Shown: positions 1 through 20,378, counted from the stretch's first letter. The stretch: 64,000 bases of DNA from Halomonas sp. THAF5a (GCF_009363755.1 NZ_CP045417.1:3596001-3660000), one strand, 5' to 3'. Translations and numbers: made by a program. The notes: generated by a model from the sequence alone, not told the origin.

Positions 1-751
<751 letters not shown>

Positions 752-795
752 GATGGAACTCCCCGTTGGTTGGCGGTGCGTCGAAAGGGACGCAC

Positions 796-1266
796 TTAGA
801 AGCGGTAGTGAGAGAAGGCCTTGTTGGCTTCTGCCATACGATGCACGTCTTCACGCTTCTTCACGGCCGAGCCCTTGCCTTCGGCGGCATCGAGCATCTC
901 ACCAGCGAGGCGCTGCACCATGGTCTTCTCGCCACGGCGACGGGCCGCATCGACCAGCCAGCGCATGGCCAGGGCCTGACGGCGCGAGGGGCGAACTTCC
1001 ACGGGCACCTGATAGGTCGCGCCGCCGACGCGGCGGGACTTGACCTCGACCATCGGCTGGATGGTTTCCAGCGCCTTGTCGAAGATCTCCAGCGGCTCTT
1101 CCTTGCTACGATCGGCAACCCTGTCCAGCGCACCGTAGACGATGCGCTCAGCTACGGACTTCTTGCCGCTGATCATCAGGTGGTTCATGAACTTCGCCAG
1201 GCGCTCACTTCCGAACTTGGGATCCGGCAGGATCTCGCGCTTAGCCGCAACTCTTCTTCTAGGCAT
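796..1266 (-). CDS. rpsG: 30S ribosomal protein S7
   Basis: Primary 16S-binding protein of the small-subunit head; it contacts the tRNA in the E site and in E. coli is the translational repressor of the str operon. The 156-residue product starts [20 protein letters not shown], the typical S7 beginning, and carries [20 protein letters not shown] and the conserved middle [14 protein letters not shown]. Length equals the usual bacterial S7. It lies 131 nt after rpsL and 44 nt before fusA. The rpsL-rpsG gap is where the S7 repressor site sits in E. coli, but I did not attempt to fold it. Confidence 0.98.
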   Translation of the reverse strand: MPRRRVAAKREILPDPKFGSERLAKFMNHLMISGKKSVAERIVYGALDRVADRSKEEPLEIFDKALETIQPMVEVKSRRVGGATYQVPVEVRPSRRQALAMRWLVDAARRRGEKTMVQRLAGEMLDAAEGKGSAVKKREDVHRMAEANKAFSHYRF

Positions 1267-1397
1267 GATAAGCCCTCATCAAAGGATCCTTCAGGTAAAC
1301 CCGAGACGCTCGGCCTCTCGCCATGTGGCAGACCGCGCTCGACCTTACTCTTATCAGACCGTGTTCAAAATTGGGTGACTGCTGCGTGCGAGGCCGA

Positions 1398-1772
1398 TCA
1401 GGCCTTCGGACGCTTGGTGCCGTACTTGGAACGGCCCTGCTTACGGTTCTGCACGCCGGAGGTGTCCAGGGCGCCACGCACGGTGTGATAACGCACACCG
1501 GGAAGGTCCTTTACACGACCGCCGCGGATCAGGACCACGGAGTGCTCCTGGAGGTTGTGGCCTTCACCACCGATGTACGAGGAGACCTCGTAACCGTTGG
1601 TCAGACGAACGCGGCACACTTTACGCAGTGCGGAGTTCGGCTTCTTCGGGGTGGTGGTGTAGACACGGGTGCAGACCCCGCGACGTTGCGGGCAGGCCTG
1701 CAGCGCCGGCACGTCGCTCTTGGCGGCCTGGCGCTTGCGCGGCTTGCGCACGAGCTGATTGATCGTTGCCAT
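1398..1772 (-). CDS. rpsL: 30S ribosomal protein S12
   Basis: Decoding-centre protein of the small subunit, 124 residues, beginning [20 protein letters not shown]. The streptomycin-relevant lysines are present in their usual contexts ([14 protein letters not shown] and [13 protein letters not shown]), so the sequence looks wild type for that drug. Two cysteines in the [12 protein letters not shown] segment are typical. First gene of the str operon; a promoter (1852-1881) lies about 80 nt upstream in the gap after rpoC. The operon is directly contiguous with rpoBC, as in Pseudomonas and unlike E. coli. Confidence 0.98.
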   Translation of the reverse strand: MATINQLVRKPRKRQAAKSDVPALQACPQRRGVCTRVYTTTPKKPNSALRKVCRVRLTNGYEVSSYIGGEGHNLQEHSVVLIRGGRVKDLPGVRYHTVRGALDTSGVQNRKQGRSKYGTKRPKA

Positions 1773-1851
1773 GGTGTGTAGCTGACTCCAATGGGTTGCC
1801 TTGCCTTCGCAGCGGGTGCGGGCGCACCCGCCCCACTGTTAAAGGCTGCGC

Positions 1852-1881
1852 ATTCTAATGGCTGACGCGTCACGTCGTCAA
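1852..1881 (-). promoter_or_regulatory. Candidate sigma-70 promoter for rpsL-rpsG-fusA
   Basis: Reading the minus strand: TTGACG (1881-1876), an 18-nt spacer, TAGAAT (1857-1852). The -10 matches those of the rRNA and tRNA promoters elsewhere in this window. It lies between the rpoC stop and the rpsL start and would give a leader of roughly 70 nt. Confidence 0.6.
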
Positions 1882-1907
1882 GCCTGCGCCCCCGGGAGGG
1901 CGCAGGC
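1882..1907 (-). terminator. GC-rich hairpin after rpoC
   Basis: Ten-bp perfect stem (GCCTGCGCCC / GGGCGCAGGC) with a 6-nt loop, starting 14 nt after the rpoC stop. On the minus strand it is followed by TTGACG rather than a real T-run, so it may attenuate rather than fully terminate. It abuts the -35 of the str promoter. Confidence 0.45.
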
Positions 1908-1920
1908 CGCGACGCCGGCG

Positions 1921-6138
<4,218 letters not shown>

Positions 6139-6225
6139 GGGGTCGGCTCCGTTGCGGAGTTGTCATGGGCGGGGGCGTTGCCACCCCCGCGGACCGTCAT
6201 TCTGTGAAGCGCAGGCGGTGCGGCC

Positions 6226-10305
<4,080 letters not shown>

Positions 10306-10383
10306 CTGTATTCCCCAGCTTGTTCACCATGGGTGACCGATGCGTGTCGGCGTCACCCGACGGGTGCGGCTCCGTCAGGCGCT

Positions 10384-10415
10384 GACGGCAAGCCTCCACC
10401 AGGAGGCTCGCCGTC
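10384..10415 (-). promoter_or_regulatory. Long perfect hairpin upstream of rpoB, probable RNase III site
   Basis: A 14-bp stem (minus strand GACGGCGAGCCTCC, 4-nt loop, GGAGGCTTGCCGTC, one G-U pair) in the rplL-rpoB spacer, with no T-run after it. In E. coli an RNase III cleavage hairpin occupies the same place between the attenuator and rpoB; the assignment here is by that analogy. Confidence 0.5.
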
Positions 10416-10465
10416 GGAATTCGGCTAGCGGTGGCCCAAGGGTGGGCGACCGTCTAGTGACAACA

Positions 10466-10500
10466 GAAAAAGGCCGGCAGCGGGTGCCCCGCCACCAGCC
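10466..10500 (-). terminator. Attenuator terminator between rplL and rpoB
   Basis: Minus strand shows a 13-bp stem (GGCTGGTGGCGGG with CCCGCTGCCGGCC, three G-U pairs, loop GCA) followed by TTTTTCTGTT. It starts about 40 nt after rplL. A partial terminator here is known in E. coli to lower rpoBC relative to the ribosomal protein genes. Confidence 0.8.
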
Positions 10501-10540
10501 GTGGAAGCTTACGCAGCGCGTGAAGCCATGGGCACAAGGA

Positions 10541-10912
10541 TTACTTGAGCTCCACGCTCGCGCCGGCTTCTTCCAGCTTCTTCTTCGCCTCTTCGGCGTC
10601 GTCCTTGGACATGCCTTCCTTCAGGGTCGCCGGAGCGCCGTCGACGGCACCCTTGGCTTCCTTCAGGCCCAGGCCGGTGATCTCGCGGACGGCCTTGATG
10701 ACGTTGACCTTCTTGTCGCCGGCGCTGGTCAGGACCAGGTCGAATTCGGTCTGCTCTTCCTCGGCAGCGGCTTCACCGCCACCCGGGCCGGCCACGACGG
10801 CGGCGGCGGCGGAGACACCGAACTTCTCTTCCATGGCCTCGATCAGCTCGGCCACTTCCATCACGGACATGTCGGCGACGGCGTTGATGATGTCTTCTTT
10901 GGTCAGTGCCAT
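10541..10912 (-). CDS. rplL: 50S ribosomal protein L7/L12
   Basis: Multi-copy stalk protein that recruits the translational GTPases. The 123-residue product shows the N-terminal dimerisation helices ([20 protein letters not shown]), an alanine/glycine-rich hinge around residues 37-55 ([18 protein letters not shown]), and the C-terminal globular domain with [20 protein letters not shown]. Follows rplJ by 90 nt. Normal size and composition. Confidence 0.98.
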   Translation of the reverse strand: MALTKEDIINAVADMSVMEVAELIEAMEEKFGVSAAAAVVAGPGGGEAAAEEEQTEFDLVLTSAGDKKVNVIKAVREITGLGLKEAKGAVDGAPATLKEGMSKDDAEEAKKKLEEAGASVELK

Positions 10913-11002
10913 TGTCTAGATTCCTAACTTTGCGGGAGCCTCGGCATCGCGATGGCTCGGGGATTCAATGTTCGATTCAGGCTGAGCGCAAGAGTTCGCC
11001 GT

Positions 11003-11506
11003 TCAGGCGGCCTCTTCCTGCTTCTGATCGCGCAGCGCGGCGAGGGTACGGACCAGCTTGCCGGCAGAAGCTTCCTTCATGACGGACATCAGCTTGGCGA
11101 TCGCCTCATCGCGGGTCGGCAGGGTTGCCAGACGGTCGATGTCGCTTGCCGGGATCAGCTCACCTTCGTAGGCCAGGCCCTTGACCTCGAACTCCTTCTG
11201 ACCCTTGGCGAACTCCTTGAACAGACGGGCGGCGGCGCCCGGGTGCTCGTAGGAGAAGGCCAGCATGGTCGGACCGGAGAAGGTCTCGTCCAGAATCTCC
11301 CAAGGAGTTCCGGACAGGGCGCGGCGTGCCAGGGTGTTGCGGACAACACGGATCTGGACGCCGTTCTCGCGGGCCTGCTTGCGCAGGTCGGTCATCGCGC
11401 TGACCGCGACGCCACGAGAGTCGGCAACTACGACGGAGAGCGCATCCTTGGCCGCTTCACTGACCTCGGCAACAATTGCCTTCTTGCCTTCGAGTGCTAG
11501 TGGCAC
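11003..11506 (-). CDS. rplJ: 50S ribosomal protein L10
   Basis: L10 binds 23S rRNA and anchors the L7/L12 dimers of the stalk; with L7/L12 it represses its own mRNA. I place the start at the GTG at 11506 (product [20 protein letters not shown], 167 residues) because AAGGAG lies 8 nt upstream. The longer frame to 11620 would run through the L10 leader RNA and would add 38 unrelated residues. Internal motifs [20 protein letters not shown] and NTLARRAL are typical. Next gene is rplL. Confidence 0.96.
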   Translation of the reverse strand: MPLALEGKKAIVAEVSEAAKDALSVVVADSRGVAVSAMTDLRKQARENGVQIRVVRNTLARRALSGTPWEILDETFSGPTMLAFSYEHPGAAARLFKEFAKGQKEFEVKGLAYEGELIPASDIDRLATLPTRDEAIAKLMSVMKEASAGKLVRTLAALRDQKQEEAA

Positions 11507-11618
11507 AGTGATCACTCCTTCGTGCCGGAACCTCGCGAGAGGATTCCGGTGGTTACCATCTCTCCCGGCCCGAGGCCGGGAGTCCTGGGTGATGGTGCTC
11601 ACCAGAGATCTGGCGGCC

Positions 11619-11690
11619 ACACCATCTGCGCAGGCCTCCCCGAGGGAAGATTAAGCCGCGCCTCCGAGGAGGAGCGGCACCTGCGGTCTT
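11619..11690 (-). promoter_or_regulatory. L10 leader (autoregulatory RNA) upstream of rplJ
   Basis: The 260-nt rplA-rplJ gap contains, on the minus strand, the marks of the L10 leader: GACCGCAGGTGCCG, then CTTAAT, then CCTGCGCAGATGGTGT. In E. coli the L10-(L12)4 complex binds this element and blocks rplJ translation. Between it and the start lie two further hairpins, including CTCCCGGCC/GGCCGGGAG at 11561-11582. Confidence 0.8.
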
Positions 11691-11766
11691 TGACGGTGCC
11701 CCGCCGGCGAGGATTGCCCGGCACGGGGACCGCAAAGTTCCTGCATATGTCTCGATCGACGCCCGG

Positions 11767-12459
11767 TCAGACCAGGGCGGAATGATCGATGGTCAGACCC
11801 GGGCCCATGGTGGTGGACAGGGTGAACTTCTTGAAATAGATACCCTTGGACGTGCTCGGCTTGAGCTTCTTCAGGTCGGCGACCAGCGCTTCAAGGTTGC
11901 CCTGGATGGCGGCGGCGTCGAAGTCGACCTTGCCCAGAGTGGTATGGATGATGCCGTTCTTGTCGGTACGGAAGCGCACCTGACCGGCCTTGGCATTCTT
12001 GACCGCGGTGGCCACGTCCGGCGTCACGGTGCCGACCTTCGGGTTCGGCATCAGGCCGCGCGGACCGAGGATCTGGCCCAGCTGGCCGACGACGCGCATG
12101 GCGTCCGGCGAGGCGATGACCACGTCGAAGTCGAGCTGGCCCTTCTTGACCTGCTCGGCCAGGTCATCCATGCCGACGATATCGGCACCGGCGGCCTTGG
12201 CGGCTTCTTCGTTGGCACCCTGGGTGAAGACGGCGACGCGCACGTCCTTGCCGGTGCCGTTCGGCATGACGGTGGCGCCGCGCACGACCTGGTCGGATTT
12301 CCGCGGATCGACACCGAGGTTGATGGCGACGTCGACGGACTCCTTGAACTTGACGGTGGAGAGCTCGGAGAGCAGGGCCACGGCCTCGTCGAGGGAGTAG
12401 GCCTTGTTGGCGTCGACCTTGTCGCGAATCTGCTGGGCGCGCTTGGACAGTTTAGCCAT
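11767..12459 (-). CDS. rplA: 50S ribosomal protein L1
   Basis: Forms the mobile L1 stalk of the large subunit and contacts E-site tRNA. The 230-residue product starts [20 protein letters not shown] and carries [20 protein letters not shown] and the signature [19 protein letters not shown]. Two nucleotides separate it from rplK, so the pair is translationally linked; in E. coli L1 represses rplKA by binding near the rplK start. Normal length. Confidence 0.98.
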   Translation of the reverse strand: MAKLSKRAQQIRDKVDANKAYSLDEAVALLSELSTVKFKESVDVAINLGVDPRKSDQVVRGATVMPNGTGKDVRVAVFTQGANEEAAKAAGADIVGMDDLAEQVKKGQLDFDVVIASPDAMRVVGQLGQILGPRGLMPNPKVGTVTPDVATAVKNAKAGQVRFRTDKNGIIHTTLGKVDFDAAAIQGNLEALVADLKKLKPSTSKGIYFKKFTLSTTMGPGLTIDHSALV

Positions 12460-12461
12460 GA

Positions 12462-12893
12462 TCAGAGACCCTCCACGTTCAGGCCCATGCTGCGGGCACT
12501 ACCGGCAATGGTACGCACCGCGGCGTCGAGATCGGCGGCCGTCAGGTCCGGCTCCTTGGTCTTGGCGATCTCTTCGAGCTGTTCGCGGGTCACGGTACCG
12601 ACCTTGGTCTTGTTCGGCTCACCGGAGCCGGACTTGATGCCAGCGGCCTTCTTCAGCAGGACCGCCGCGGGCGGGGTCTTGGTGACGAAGGTGAAGCTGC
12701 GGTCGGAGTAGACGGTGATGACCACGGGGGTCGGCAGACCGACCTCGATGTCCTGCGTCGCGGCGTTGAAGGCCTTGCAGAACTCCATGATGTTGACACC
12801 GTGCTGACCCAGCGCCGGACCCACGGGGGGACTCGGGTTGGCCTTGCCAGCTGCCACCTGCAGCTTGATATAAGCCTGTACTTTCTTGGCCAT
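12462..12893 (-). CDS. rplK: 50S ribosomal protein L11
   Basis: Component of the GTPase-associated centre, needed for RelA activation on stalled ribosomes. The 143-residue product has the proline-rich N-terminal [20 protein letters not shown] and the C-terminal RNA-binding domain ending [17 protein letters not shown]. Preceded by nusG with a 95-nt gap that holds a GC hairpin (12941-12963) but no terminator in this orientation. Confidence 0.98.
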   Translation of the reverse strand: MAKKVQAYIKLQVAAGKANPSPPVGPALGQHGVNIMEFCKAFNAATQDIEVGLPTPVVITVYSDRSFTFVTKTPPAAVLLKKAAGIKSGSGEPNKTKVGTVTREQLEEIAKTKEPDLTAADLDAAVRTIAGSARSMGLNVEGL

Positions 12894-12988
12894 GATGGAC
12901 TCCAGTTGGGTAGTAGCGCCTTGCGGCTCCCCGGGTTACACGGCCACCCTCGGGTGGCCGCGACGAAAAAAAGCGGCGGACGGGAAGG

Positions 12989-13522
12989 TTATTCCTTCTC
13001 GACCTGGGCAAATTCCAGCTCGACGGGCGTGGAACGGCCGAAGATCAGCACGCTGACCTGCACGCGACTCTTGTCGTAGTTGACCTCTTCGACGACGCCA
13101 TTGAAGTCGGCGAAGGGGCCGTCGATGACGCGAACCGACTGACCCGGCTCGAAGAGCGTCTTGGGCCGCGGCTTGTCAGTGCCGTCCTTCACCCGGCTGA
13201 GGATCGCGTCGGCCTCACGCTGAGTGATGGGCGCCGGCTTCTCCTTGGTGCCGCCGATGAACCCCATGACGCGCGGGGTCTCGTTGACCAGATGCCAGGT
13301 CTCGTCATCCATCTCCATCTCGACCAGCACGTAGCCGGGATAGAACTTGCGCTCGCTCTTGCGACGCTTGCCGTCACGCACCTCGACGACTTCTTCGGTC
13401 GGCACCAGGATCTCGCCGAAGCGATCCTCCATGCCATACATCTTCACGCGCTCGATGAGCGAGCGCATGACATGCTTCTCGAAGCCGGAGTAGGCGTGGA
13501 CGACATACCAACGCTTGGACAT
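12989..13522 (-). CDS. nusG: Transcription termination/antitermination factor NusG
   Basis: Binds the RNA polymerase clamp to increase processivity, and links polymerase to Rho or to ribosomal S10. 177 residues: NGN domain from [20 protein letters not shown] through [20 protein letters not shown], then a KOW domain with [20 protein letters not shown] near residue 130. Located 8 nt after secE, the near-universal secE-nusG arrangement, and followed by rplK. Confidence 0.98.
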   Translation of the reverse strand: MSKRWYVVHAYSGFEKHVMRSLIERVKMYGMEDRFGEILVPTEEVVEVRDGKRRKSERKFYPGYVLVEMEMDDETWHLVNETPRVMGFIGGTKEKPAPITQREADAILSRVKDGTDKPRPKTLFEPGQSVRVIDGPFADFNGVVEEVNYDKSRVQVSVLIFGRSTPVELEFAQVEKE

Positions 13523-13530
13523 GAAAACTC

Positions 13531-13899
13531 CTAACCGATGACGCCGGACATCGCCCAGCCAAGAAGGGTATCGATCAGCCAGAGCATCAGCCCGACCACC
13601 AGCACGGCCACCAGCACGATGGCGGTGGTCTGGATGGTCTCGGGCCGTGTCGGCCAGACGACGCGCTGAATTTCCTTCTTCGCACTCCTGGCGAGCTCGA
13701 GCAGATCACGACCCTTGGTCGTGGTCAGCGCCACCAGCGCCGCCGTCACGCTGAGCACGACGACACCGAGCACACGATAGAGAAGTGCCTGATCGGCAAA
13801 ATAGGTATTGCCGACCACGGCAAGGACCAGCAGAGTGACGACAACCGCCCACTTGAGCCCGTCGTGGCGCGACTCCTGCACCTCGGCGTTATGCTTCAT
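13531..13899 (-). CDS. secE: Preprotein translocase subunit SecE
   Basis: Inner-membrane subunit that clamps SecY in the general secretion channel. Start at ATG 13899 ([20 protein letters not shown], 122 residues) with GAGGAG about 10 nt upstream; the longer frame to 14001 overlaps tRNA-Trp and is rejected. Three hydrophobic segments are visible (about 14-34, 40-58 and 90-115), with the conserved cytoplasmic [17 protein letters not shown] before the last one. The three-helix form is usual for gammaproteobacteria. Confidence 0.96.
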   Translation of the reverse strand: MKHNAEVQESRHDGLKWAVVVTLLVLAVVGNTYFADQALLYRVLGVVVLSVTAALVALTTTKGRDLLELARSAKKEIQRVVWPTRPETIQTTAIVLVAVLVVGLMLWLIDTLLGWAMSGVIG

Positions 13900-13971
13900 G
13901 AAAACGAGACTCCTCAGGGTGCGGCAATCGAAACATGAAAGTATATGAGATATCGCCAGCCTGGGGAAGAC

Positions 13972-14047
<76 letters not shown>

Positions 14048-14100
14048 GTATCTGCTTCCGCGACCGCCCTTTGCAGGCGACCTTAACGACAGCGGGCGCC

Positions 14101-14129
14101 ACTATAGCGAAAGGTGCTTCGCCTGGCAA
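14101..14129 (-). promoter_or_regulatory. Candidate sigma-70 promoter for tRNA-Trp-secE-nusG and downstream genes
   Basis: Minus strand TTGCCA (14129-14124), 17-nt spacer, TATAGT (14106-14101). It lies between the tRNA-Thr terminator and tRNA-Trp, so it is the first promoter available to the secE-nusG-rpl block. Confidence 0.65.
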
Positions 14130-14160
14130 CCCCCTTCCCCGACACATCGTCGCCCCGAGG

Positions 14161-14193
14161 AAGAAAAAGAAAAGGCGAGCCGTGGCTCGCCTT
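14161..14193 (-). terminator. Rho-independent terminator after the tRNA Tyr-Gly-Thr operon
   Basis: Minus strand: AAGGCGAGCC, 2-nt loop, GGCTCGCCTT, then TTCTTTTTCTT. It begins 8 nt beyond the CCA of tRNA-Thr, so the three-tRNA transcript ends here and does not read into tRNA-Trp. Confidence 0.85.
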
Positions 14194-14200
14194 CTCGATA

Positions 14201-14275
14201 TGGAGCTCATGGACGGATTTGAACCGTCGACCTCACCCTTACCAAGGGTGTGCTCTACCCCTGAGCTACATGAGC
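14201..14275 (-). tRNA. tRNA-Thr (GGT)
   Basis: 75 nt with encoded CCA. Starts GCTCATGTAGCTCAGGGGTA, anticodon GGT within CTTGGTAAG, T-arm GGTTCAAATCC, 3' ATGAGCTCCA. Third gene of the Tyr-Gly-Thr cluster. Confidence 0.97.
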
Positions 14276-14303
14276 ACAACTGGCGGCATCGTCATGCGAT
14301 ACC

Positions 14304-14377
<74 letters not shown>

Positions 14378-14424
14378 CTACCCACTCTTGCTGCCACCGC
14401 CCGACGCATCGAGCGCAGCGAAAC

Positions 14425-14509
<85 letters not shown>

Positions 14510-14521
14510 AACTGGCGATGC

Positions 14522-14549
14522 ATTCTACCGCCTCTGTTTCCGTTGTCAA
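14522..14549 (-). promoter_or_regulatory. Strong promoter of the tRNA Tyr-Gly-Thr operon
   Basis: Minus strand TTGACA (14549-14544), 16-nt spacer, TAGAAT (14527-14522), followed by a GC-containing discriminator. Same -35/-10 and same 16-nt spacing as two of the rRNA promoters. Confidence 0.8.
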
Positions 14550-14624
14550 GCCTCTGATTTATCAGGAGCTTGAAGGATCGCGCCGAGCGGGCCGACCCGT
14601 CTCTCCGGAACGCGACGCATTCTG

Positions 14625-15464
14625 TCAAAGCAGCATCGAGAATGCAAGGCCCGCACGGATCTTTTCAAGGGCGACCGGCGCGGGCACTTCCGGCGCGCCG
14701 GAGAGCCGCCCGGCCCGCTCCGCCGCCGTCAGCGGGAAACAGGCCTCGAGGCCGCCATAGACCATGTCCGGCCATACGGCATGGGGGACCTGGATGCCCC
14801 GCGACACCACCCGCGCATCGCCGCCGGTGAGCAGCATGGGCAGCGCGACGTCCTGCTGGTCGCACACCTCGCTGTAGATGCGATTGACCGCGCTGACCGC
14901 GGCCATGTAGATGCCGTGATTGACAGCCTCGACGGTGCGCCGGCCGGGCTCGAGCAGCGCCTGCGCCTCGCTGTCCGGGTCGATGGCCACGTTGCGGGTG
15001 CCGAGCTTGAGGCTCTCCTTCATCAGGCGCAGTCCGGGCAGGATGTAGCCGCCGAGGTGGCGCCCGCCAGGCAGCACGAAGTCGACGGTGATGGCGCTGC
15101 CGCAGTCCACGGCGCAGCAGCCGCCCGCCAGCTGGTAGCCCGCCAGGACTCCCATCCAGCGATCGACACCCAGCCTGCCGGGCTCCTCGTAGCCGTTGGC
15201 GACGCCCAGGGCCTCATGGGTAGAGCGCGCCACGTGCACGGTGCCGACCCGACGACGCAGCAGCCCGACCGTCTCCTCGAGCACCGCCCGGCGCGCCACG
15301 CTGGAGATGCGCACGGCCTCGACCACGTCGAGGTCGGGGATGTCGGCCCCCGGCCGCCACTCCTCGCGGGTCCAGACCGCGCCACGCGAGCGGATCTCGC
15401 TGCTGTCGCCATCCTTGAGCCGCCACTTCGACAGGGTATTGCCGATATCCAGGTCCAGGATCAT
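14625..15464 (-). CDS. coaX: Type III pantothenate kinase
   Basis: Phosphorylates pantothenate, the first step of CoA synthesis; it complements the panBCD genes later in this window. The 279-residue protein belongs to the ASKHA fold: N-terminal DLDIGNTLSKWRLKDG is the phosphate-1 loop, GVDRWMGVLAGY and CAVDCGSAITVDFV are the conserved substrate and phosphate-2 regions, and LLTGGDARVV is near the C-terminus. Slightly longer than the common 240-260. Its ATG overlaps the birA stop by 4 nt (ATGA), so the two are coupled, as in pseudomonads. Confidence 0.93.
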   Translation of the reverse strand: MILDLDIGNTLSKWRLKDGDSSEIRSRGAVWTREEWRPGADIPDLDVVEAVRISSVARRAVLEETVGLLRRRVGTVHVARSTHEALGVANGYEEPGRLGVDRWMGVLAGYQLAGGCCAVDCGSAITVDFVLPGGRHLGGYILPGLRLMKESLKLGTRNVAIDPDSEAQALLEPGRRTVEAVNHGIYMAAVSAVNRIYSEVCDQQDVALPMLLTGGDARVVSRGIQVPHAVWPDMVYGGLEACFPLTAAERAGRLSGAPEVPAPVALEKIRAGLAFSMLL

Positions 15465-16450
15465 GCCCGTCTCCGCACGCTGATTTCACCGCCGACCAGG
15501 CGCCGCTGCCGTTCACCCTGGCGCACCCAGAGGTTGCCGGCCTCATCCACGTCGCCGGCGATCGCCACCTCGCGCTCGCCCCGCTGCAGGATCTCCACCT
15601 CGCAACCGGCGTAGGCGTGCCGCGCATTCCACTCCTCCTGCCAGGCGGTGAAGCCCTGCTGCTCGAACGCCGCCAGCAGCGGCAGCAGCTCGTCCAGCAA
15701 CGCCGCCGCCAGGGCATTGCGTGACAACCCCGGCGCCTGGTCGTGGACCGCGGCCACGGGCTGGTCGATGCGCTCGCGAAACGCCGGGGGCAGGTCGACG
15801 TTGATGCCCATGCCGACCACCACCTCGCAGGGCCCGGCGGCATCGCCGCTGATCTCGACCAGGATGCCCGCCAGCTTTCCGAGCTCCCCGCCCTCCTGCT
15901 GCAGCAGCACGTCGTTGGGCCACTTGAGACGGGGCTTGGCCCCATGGCGCTCGAGGACCCGAGCCAGTACCACCCCGAGGGCCAGGCTCAGTCCCTCCAG
16001 GGCGGCCGCACCGGCCTCGATCCGCCAGCCGATCGAGAGCATCAGCGTGCGCCCCCAGGGCGTCACCCAGGCGCGCCCACGGCGTCCCCGTCCTTCGGTC
16101 TGCTGCTCCACCAGGCAGACCTCGCCATGCCCCGCCCCCTGGGCGAAGCGTTCGCGCAGGTAGGCGTTGCTGGAAGGCAGGGTCTCCTCGACGAACAGCC
16201 GGGTCAGGTGCGGACGGGCCTCCCGGGAGAGGCCGGCCACCACGGCGCGCCCGTCGAGCAGCTCCAGGCGCTCGGTCAGGCGATACCCCTGCCCCTTCAC
16301 CGCCTCCATGGGGATGCCCAGGGACTCCAATTTCTGCAGCTGCTTCCATACCGCCGCCCGCGAGACGCCCAACTGCACTCCCAGCTGCTCGCCGGAGTGG
16401 AACTCGCCGTCGCTCAACAGGCGGATCAGGTCACCGATGGTCATGCTCAT
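15461..16450 (-). CDS. birA: Biotin-protein ligase and biotin operon repressor
   Basis: Activates biotin to biotinyl-AMP and attaches it to the biotin carrier protein of acetyl-CoA carboxylase; the adenylate-bound form represses biotin genes in enterobacteria. 329 residues. An N-terminal winged helix (about 1-60, GEQLGVQLGVSRAAVWKQLQ) means this is the regulatory class. The biotin-adenylate loop GRGRRGRAW lies near residue 118 and KWPNDVLL near 175, with the C-terminal SH3-like domain after that. Start at 16450; a second ATG two codons later is possible. A promoter candidate lies at 16472-16500. Confidence 0.95.
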   Translation of the reverse strand: MSMTIGDLIRLLSDGEFHSGEQLGVQLGVSRAAVWKQLQKLESLGIPMEAVKGQGYRLTERLELLDGRAVVAGLSREARPHLTRLFVEETLPSSNAYLRERFAQGAGHGEVCLVEQQTEGRGRRGRAWVTPWGRTLMLSIGWRIEAGAAALEGLSLALGVVLARVLERHGAKPRLKWPNDVLLQQEGGELGKLAGILVEISGDAAGPCEVVVGMGINVDLPPAFRERIDQPVAAVHDQAPGLSRNALAAALLDELLPLLAAFEQQGFTAWQEEWNARHAYAGCEVEILQRGEREVAIAGDVDEAGNLWVRQGERQRRLVGGEISVRRRA

Positions 16451-16471
16451 GCCCCAGACGGGAAATGAGCC

Positions 16472-16500
16472 ATTCTAGCGGATGGGGGCAGGCCCCGGAA
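16472..16500 (-). promoter_or_regulatory. Candidate promoter for birA-coaX
   Basis: Minus strand TTCCGG (16500-16495), 17-nt spacer, TAGAAT (16477-16472), about 22 nt before the birA start. The -35 is weak. From here to the rrn terminator at 16787 (about 290 nt) I see no ORF, hairpin or repeat that I can support. Confidence 0.45.
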
Positions 16501-16786
16501 ATCGCGGCGCGCCGATGATTCTTCCGATGCCCCGCCGAGGCCGTCCCTCGAACGGCCACAGGGGAAACGGCCGGAACGGGCCCGCCTCCCCACCCTCGGC
16601 GCCACATATCGACGTGAGGACGAGAAGGTCTCGCCCCTCCCCTTCCGACGTCCCGCGGCGCCGTCAGGCCGGGCTGCCCGGGCCCTGAGACGATCACGCG
16701 AGGAGGCGGGGGCGTTCTGGTGTTGGGTGGCGCCGGTGGCCGGCGATCGGGCGGGTGCACGCCTCGCGCAAAAACACCCGCTCATG

Positions 16787-16820
16787 AAAAAACCCCGAGC
16801 TCGGCTGAGCTCGGGGTTTT
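16787..16820 (-). terminator. Second (distal) rRNA operon terminator
   Basis: 14-bp perfect stem (AAAACCCCGAGCTC / GAGCTCGGGGTTTT, loop of 4) followed on the minus strand by TTTTTTCA. It lies downstream of a partial duplicate of the 5S 3' end (16825-16880). Confidence 0.9.
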
Positions 16821-16824
16821 CTCG

Positions 16825-16880
16825 GAATAGGTGCCTGACGATGATCCGGGCGGCGCTCCGCTACTCTCCGGGGGAGGCCC
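16825..16880 (-). repeat. Decayed duplicate of the 5S rRNA 3' end
   Basis: Bases 16825-16844 are identical to 16920-16939, which span the last bases of 5S and its 3' flank. After a 16-nt insertion the copy resumes with CTACTCTC and GGGGAGGCCC, matching 5S internal sequence. It is followed downstream by its own terminator. It looks like a 95-nt-period duplication of 5S tail plus terminator, and cannot form a functional 5S. Confidence 0.7.
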
Positions 16881-16887
16881 AGAAACG

Positions 16888-16918
16888 ACGAAACCCCGAC
16901 CACAAGGGTCGGGGTTTC
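16888..16918 (-). terminator. First (proximal) rRNA operon terminator
   Basis: 11-bp stem (AAACCCCGACC / GGTCGGGGTTT, 5-nt loop), followed on the minus strand by TTTCGTCGTTTCT; it starts 9 nt after the 5S 3' end. Confidence 0.85.
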
Positions 16919-16927
16919 TGAATAGGT

Positions 16928-17044
16928 GCCTGACGATGACCTACTCTCGCATGGGGAGGCCCCACACTACCATCGGCGCTGATCGGTTTCACTGCTGAGT
17001 TCGGCATGGGATCAGGTGGTTCCCGTACGCTATGGTCGTCAGGC
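16928..17044 (-). rRNA. rrf: 5S ribosomal RNA
   Basis: About 117 nt. The minus strand starts GCCTGACGACCATAGCGTAC, contains the conserved CCCATGCCGAACTCAGCAGT and GAGAGTAGGTCATCGTCAGG, and its ends pair to form helix I. Ends are set by that pairing and may be off by a base or two. Confidence 0.97.
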
Positions 17045-17126
17045 GAAAAACGGTGAATCATGCTGACGAGATGCGTCTCGCGTATCCGTCTGTCGGTTGC
17101 CATCGGCAGACCGCTTGGGTGTTATA

Positions 17127-20014
<2,888 letters not shown>

Positions 20015-20126
20015 ATATAACCCCAAGAGGTCTGGTCCGCGATGACAATCGACAATTGCCGGATACGCTTGAGACGTATCTCATGTTGCCTTCTTTCGAA
20101 AGCAACGCTTTGTCAGCATGATTCAC

Positions 20127-20140
20127 ATTGTTAAAGAGCA
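20127..20140 (-). promoter_or_regulatory. boxA antitermination element before 23S
   Basis: Minus strand TGCTCTTTAACAAT, the exact rRNA boxA consensus, in the tRNA-Ala to 23S spacer. It loads NusB-S10 and keeps the polymerase resistant to Rho. Confidence 0.85.
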
Positions 20141-20211
20141 CTGTTCAGAGAACAGTGGGAAGCCATCTGGCTTGCCGCTGGTCTCTGTGACCGGACTGTC
20201 TTGGGAAGAGA

Positions 20212-20287
20212 TGGTGGAGCCTAGCGGGATCGAACCGCTGACCTCCTGCGTGCAAGGCAGGCGCTCTCCCAGCTGAGCTAAGGCCCC
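20212..20287 (-). tRNA. tRNA-Ala (TGC)
   Basis: 76 nt with CCA. Starts GGGGCCTTAGCTCAGCTGGG, anticodon TGC within CTTGCACG, T-arm GGTTCGATCCC, 3' end pairs with the 5' end. Standard member of the 16S-23S spacer. Confidence 0.97.
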
Positions 20288-20301
20288 TCTGATCCTGCAA
20301 A

Positions 20302-20378
<77 letters not shown>

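Noticed and set aside
12941..12970. A terminator between nusG and rplK
   Set aside because: The GC hairpin has its A/T run on the wrong side for minus-strand transcription, and the genes are expected to be read together.
16431..17103. Short frames between birA and 5S
   Set aside because: They cross terminator hairpins and 5S, and are arginine/proline rich, as expected for shadows in GC-rich DNA.
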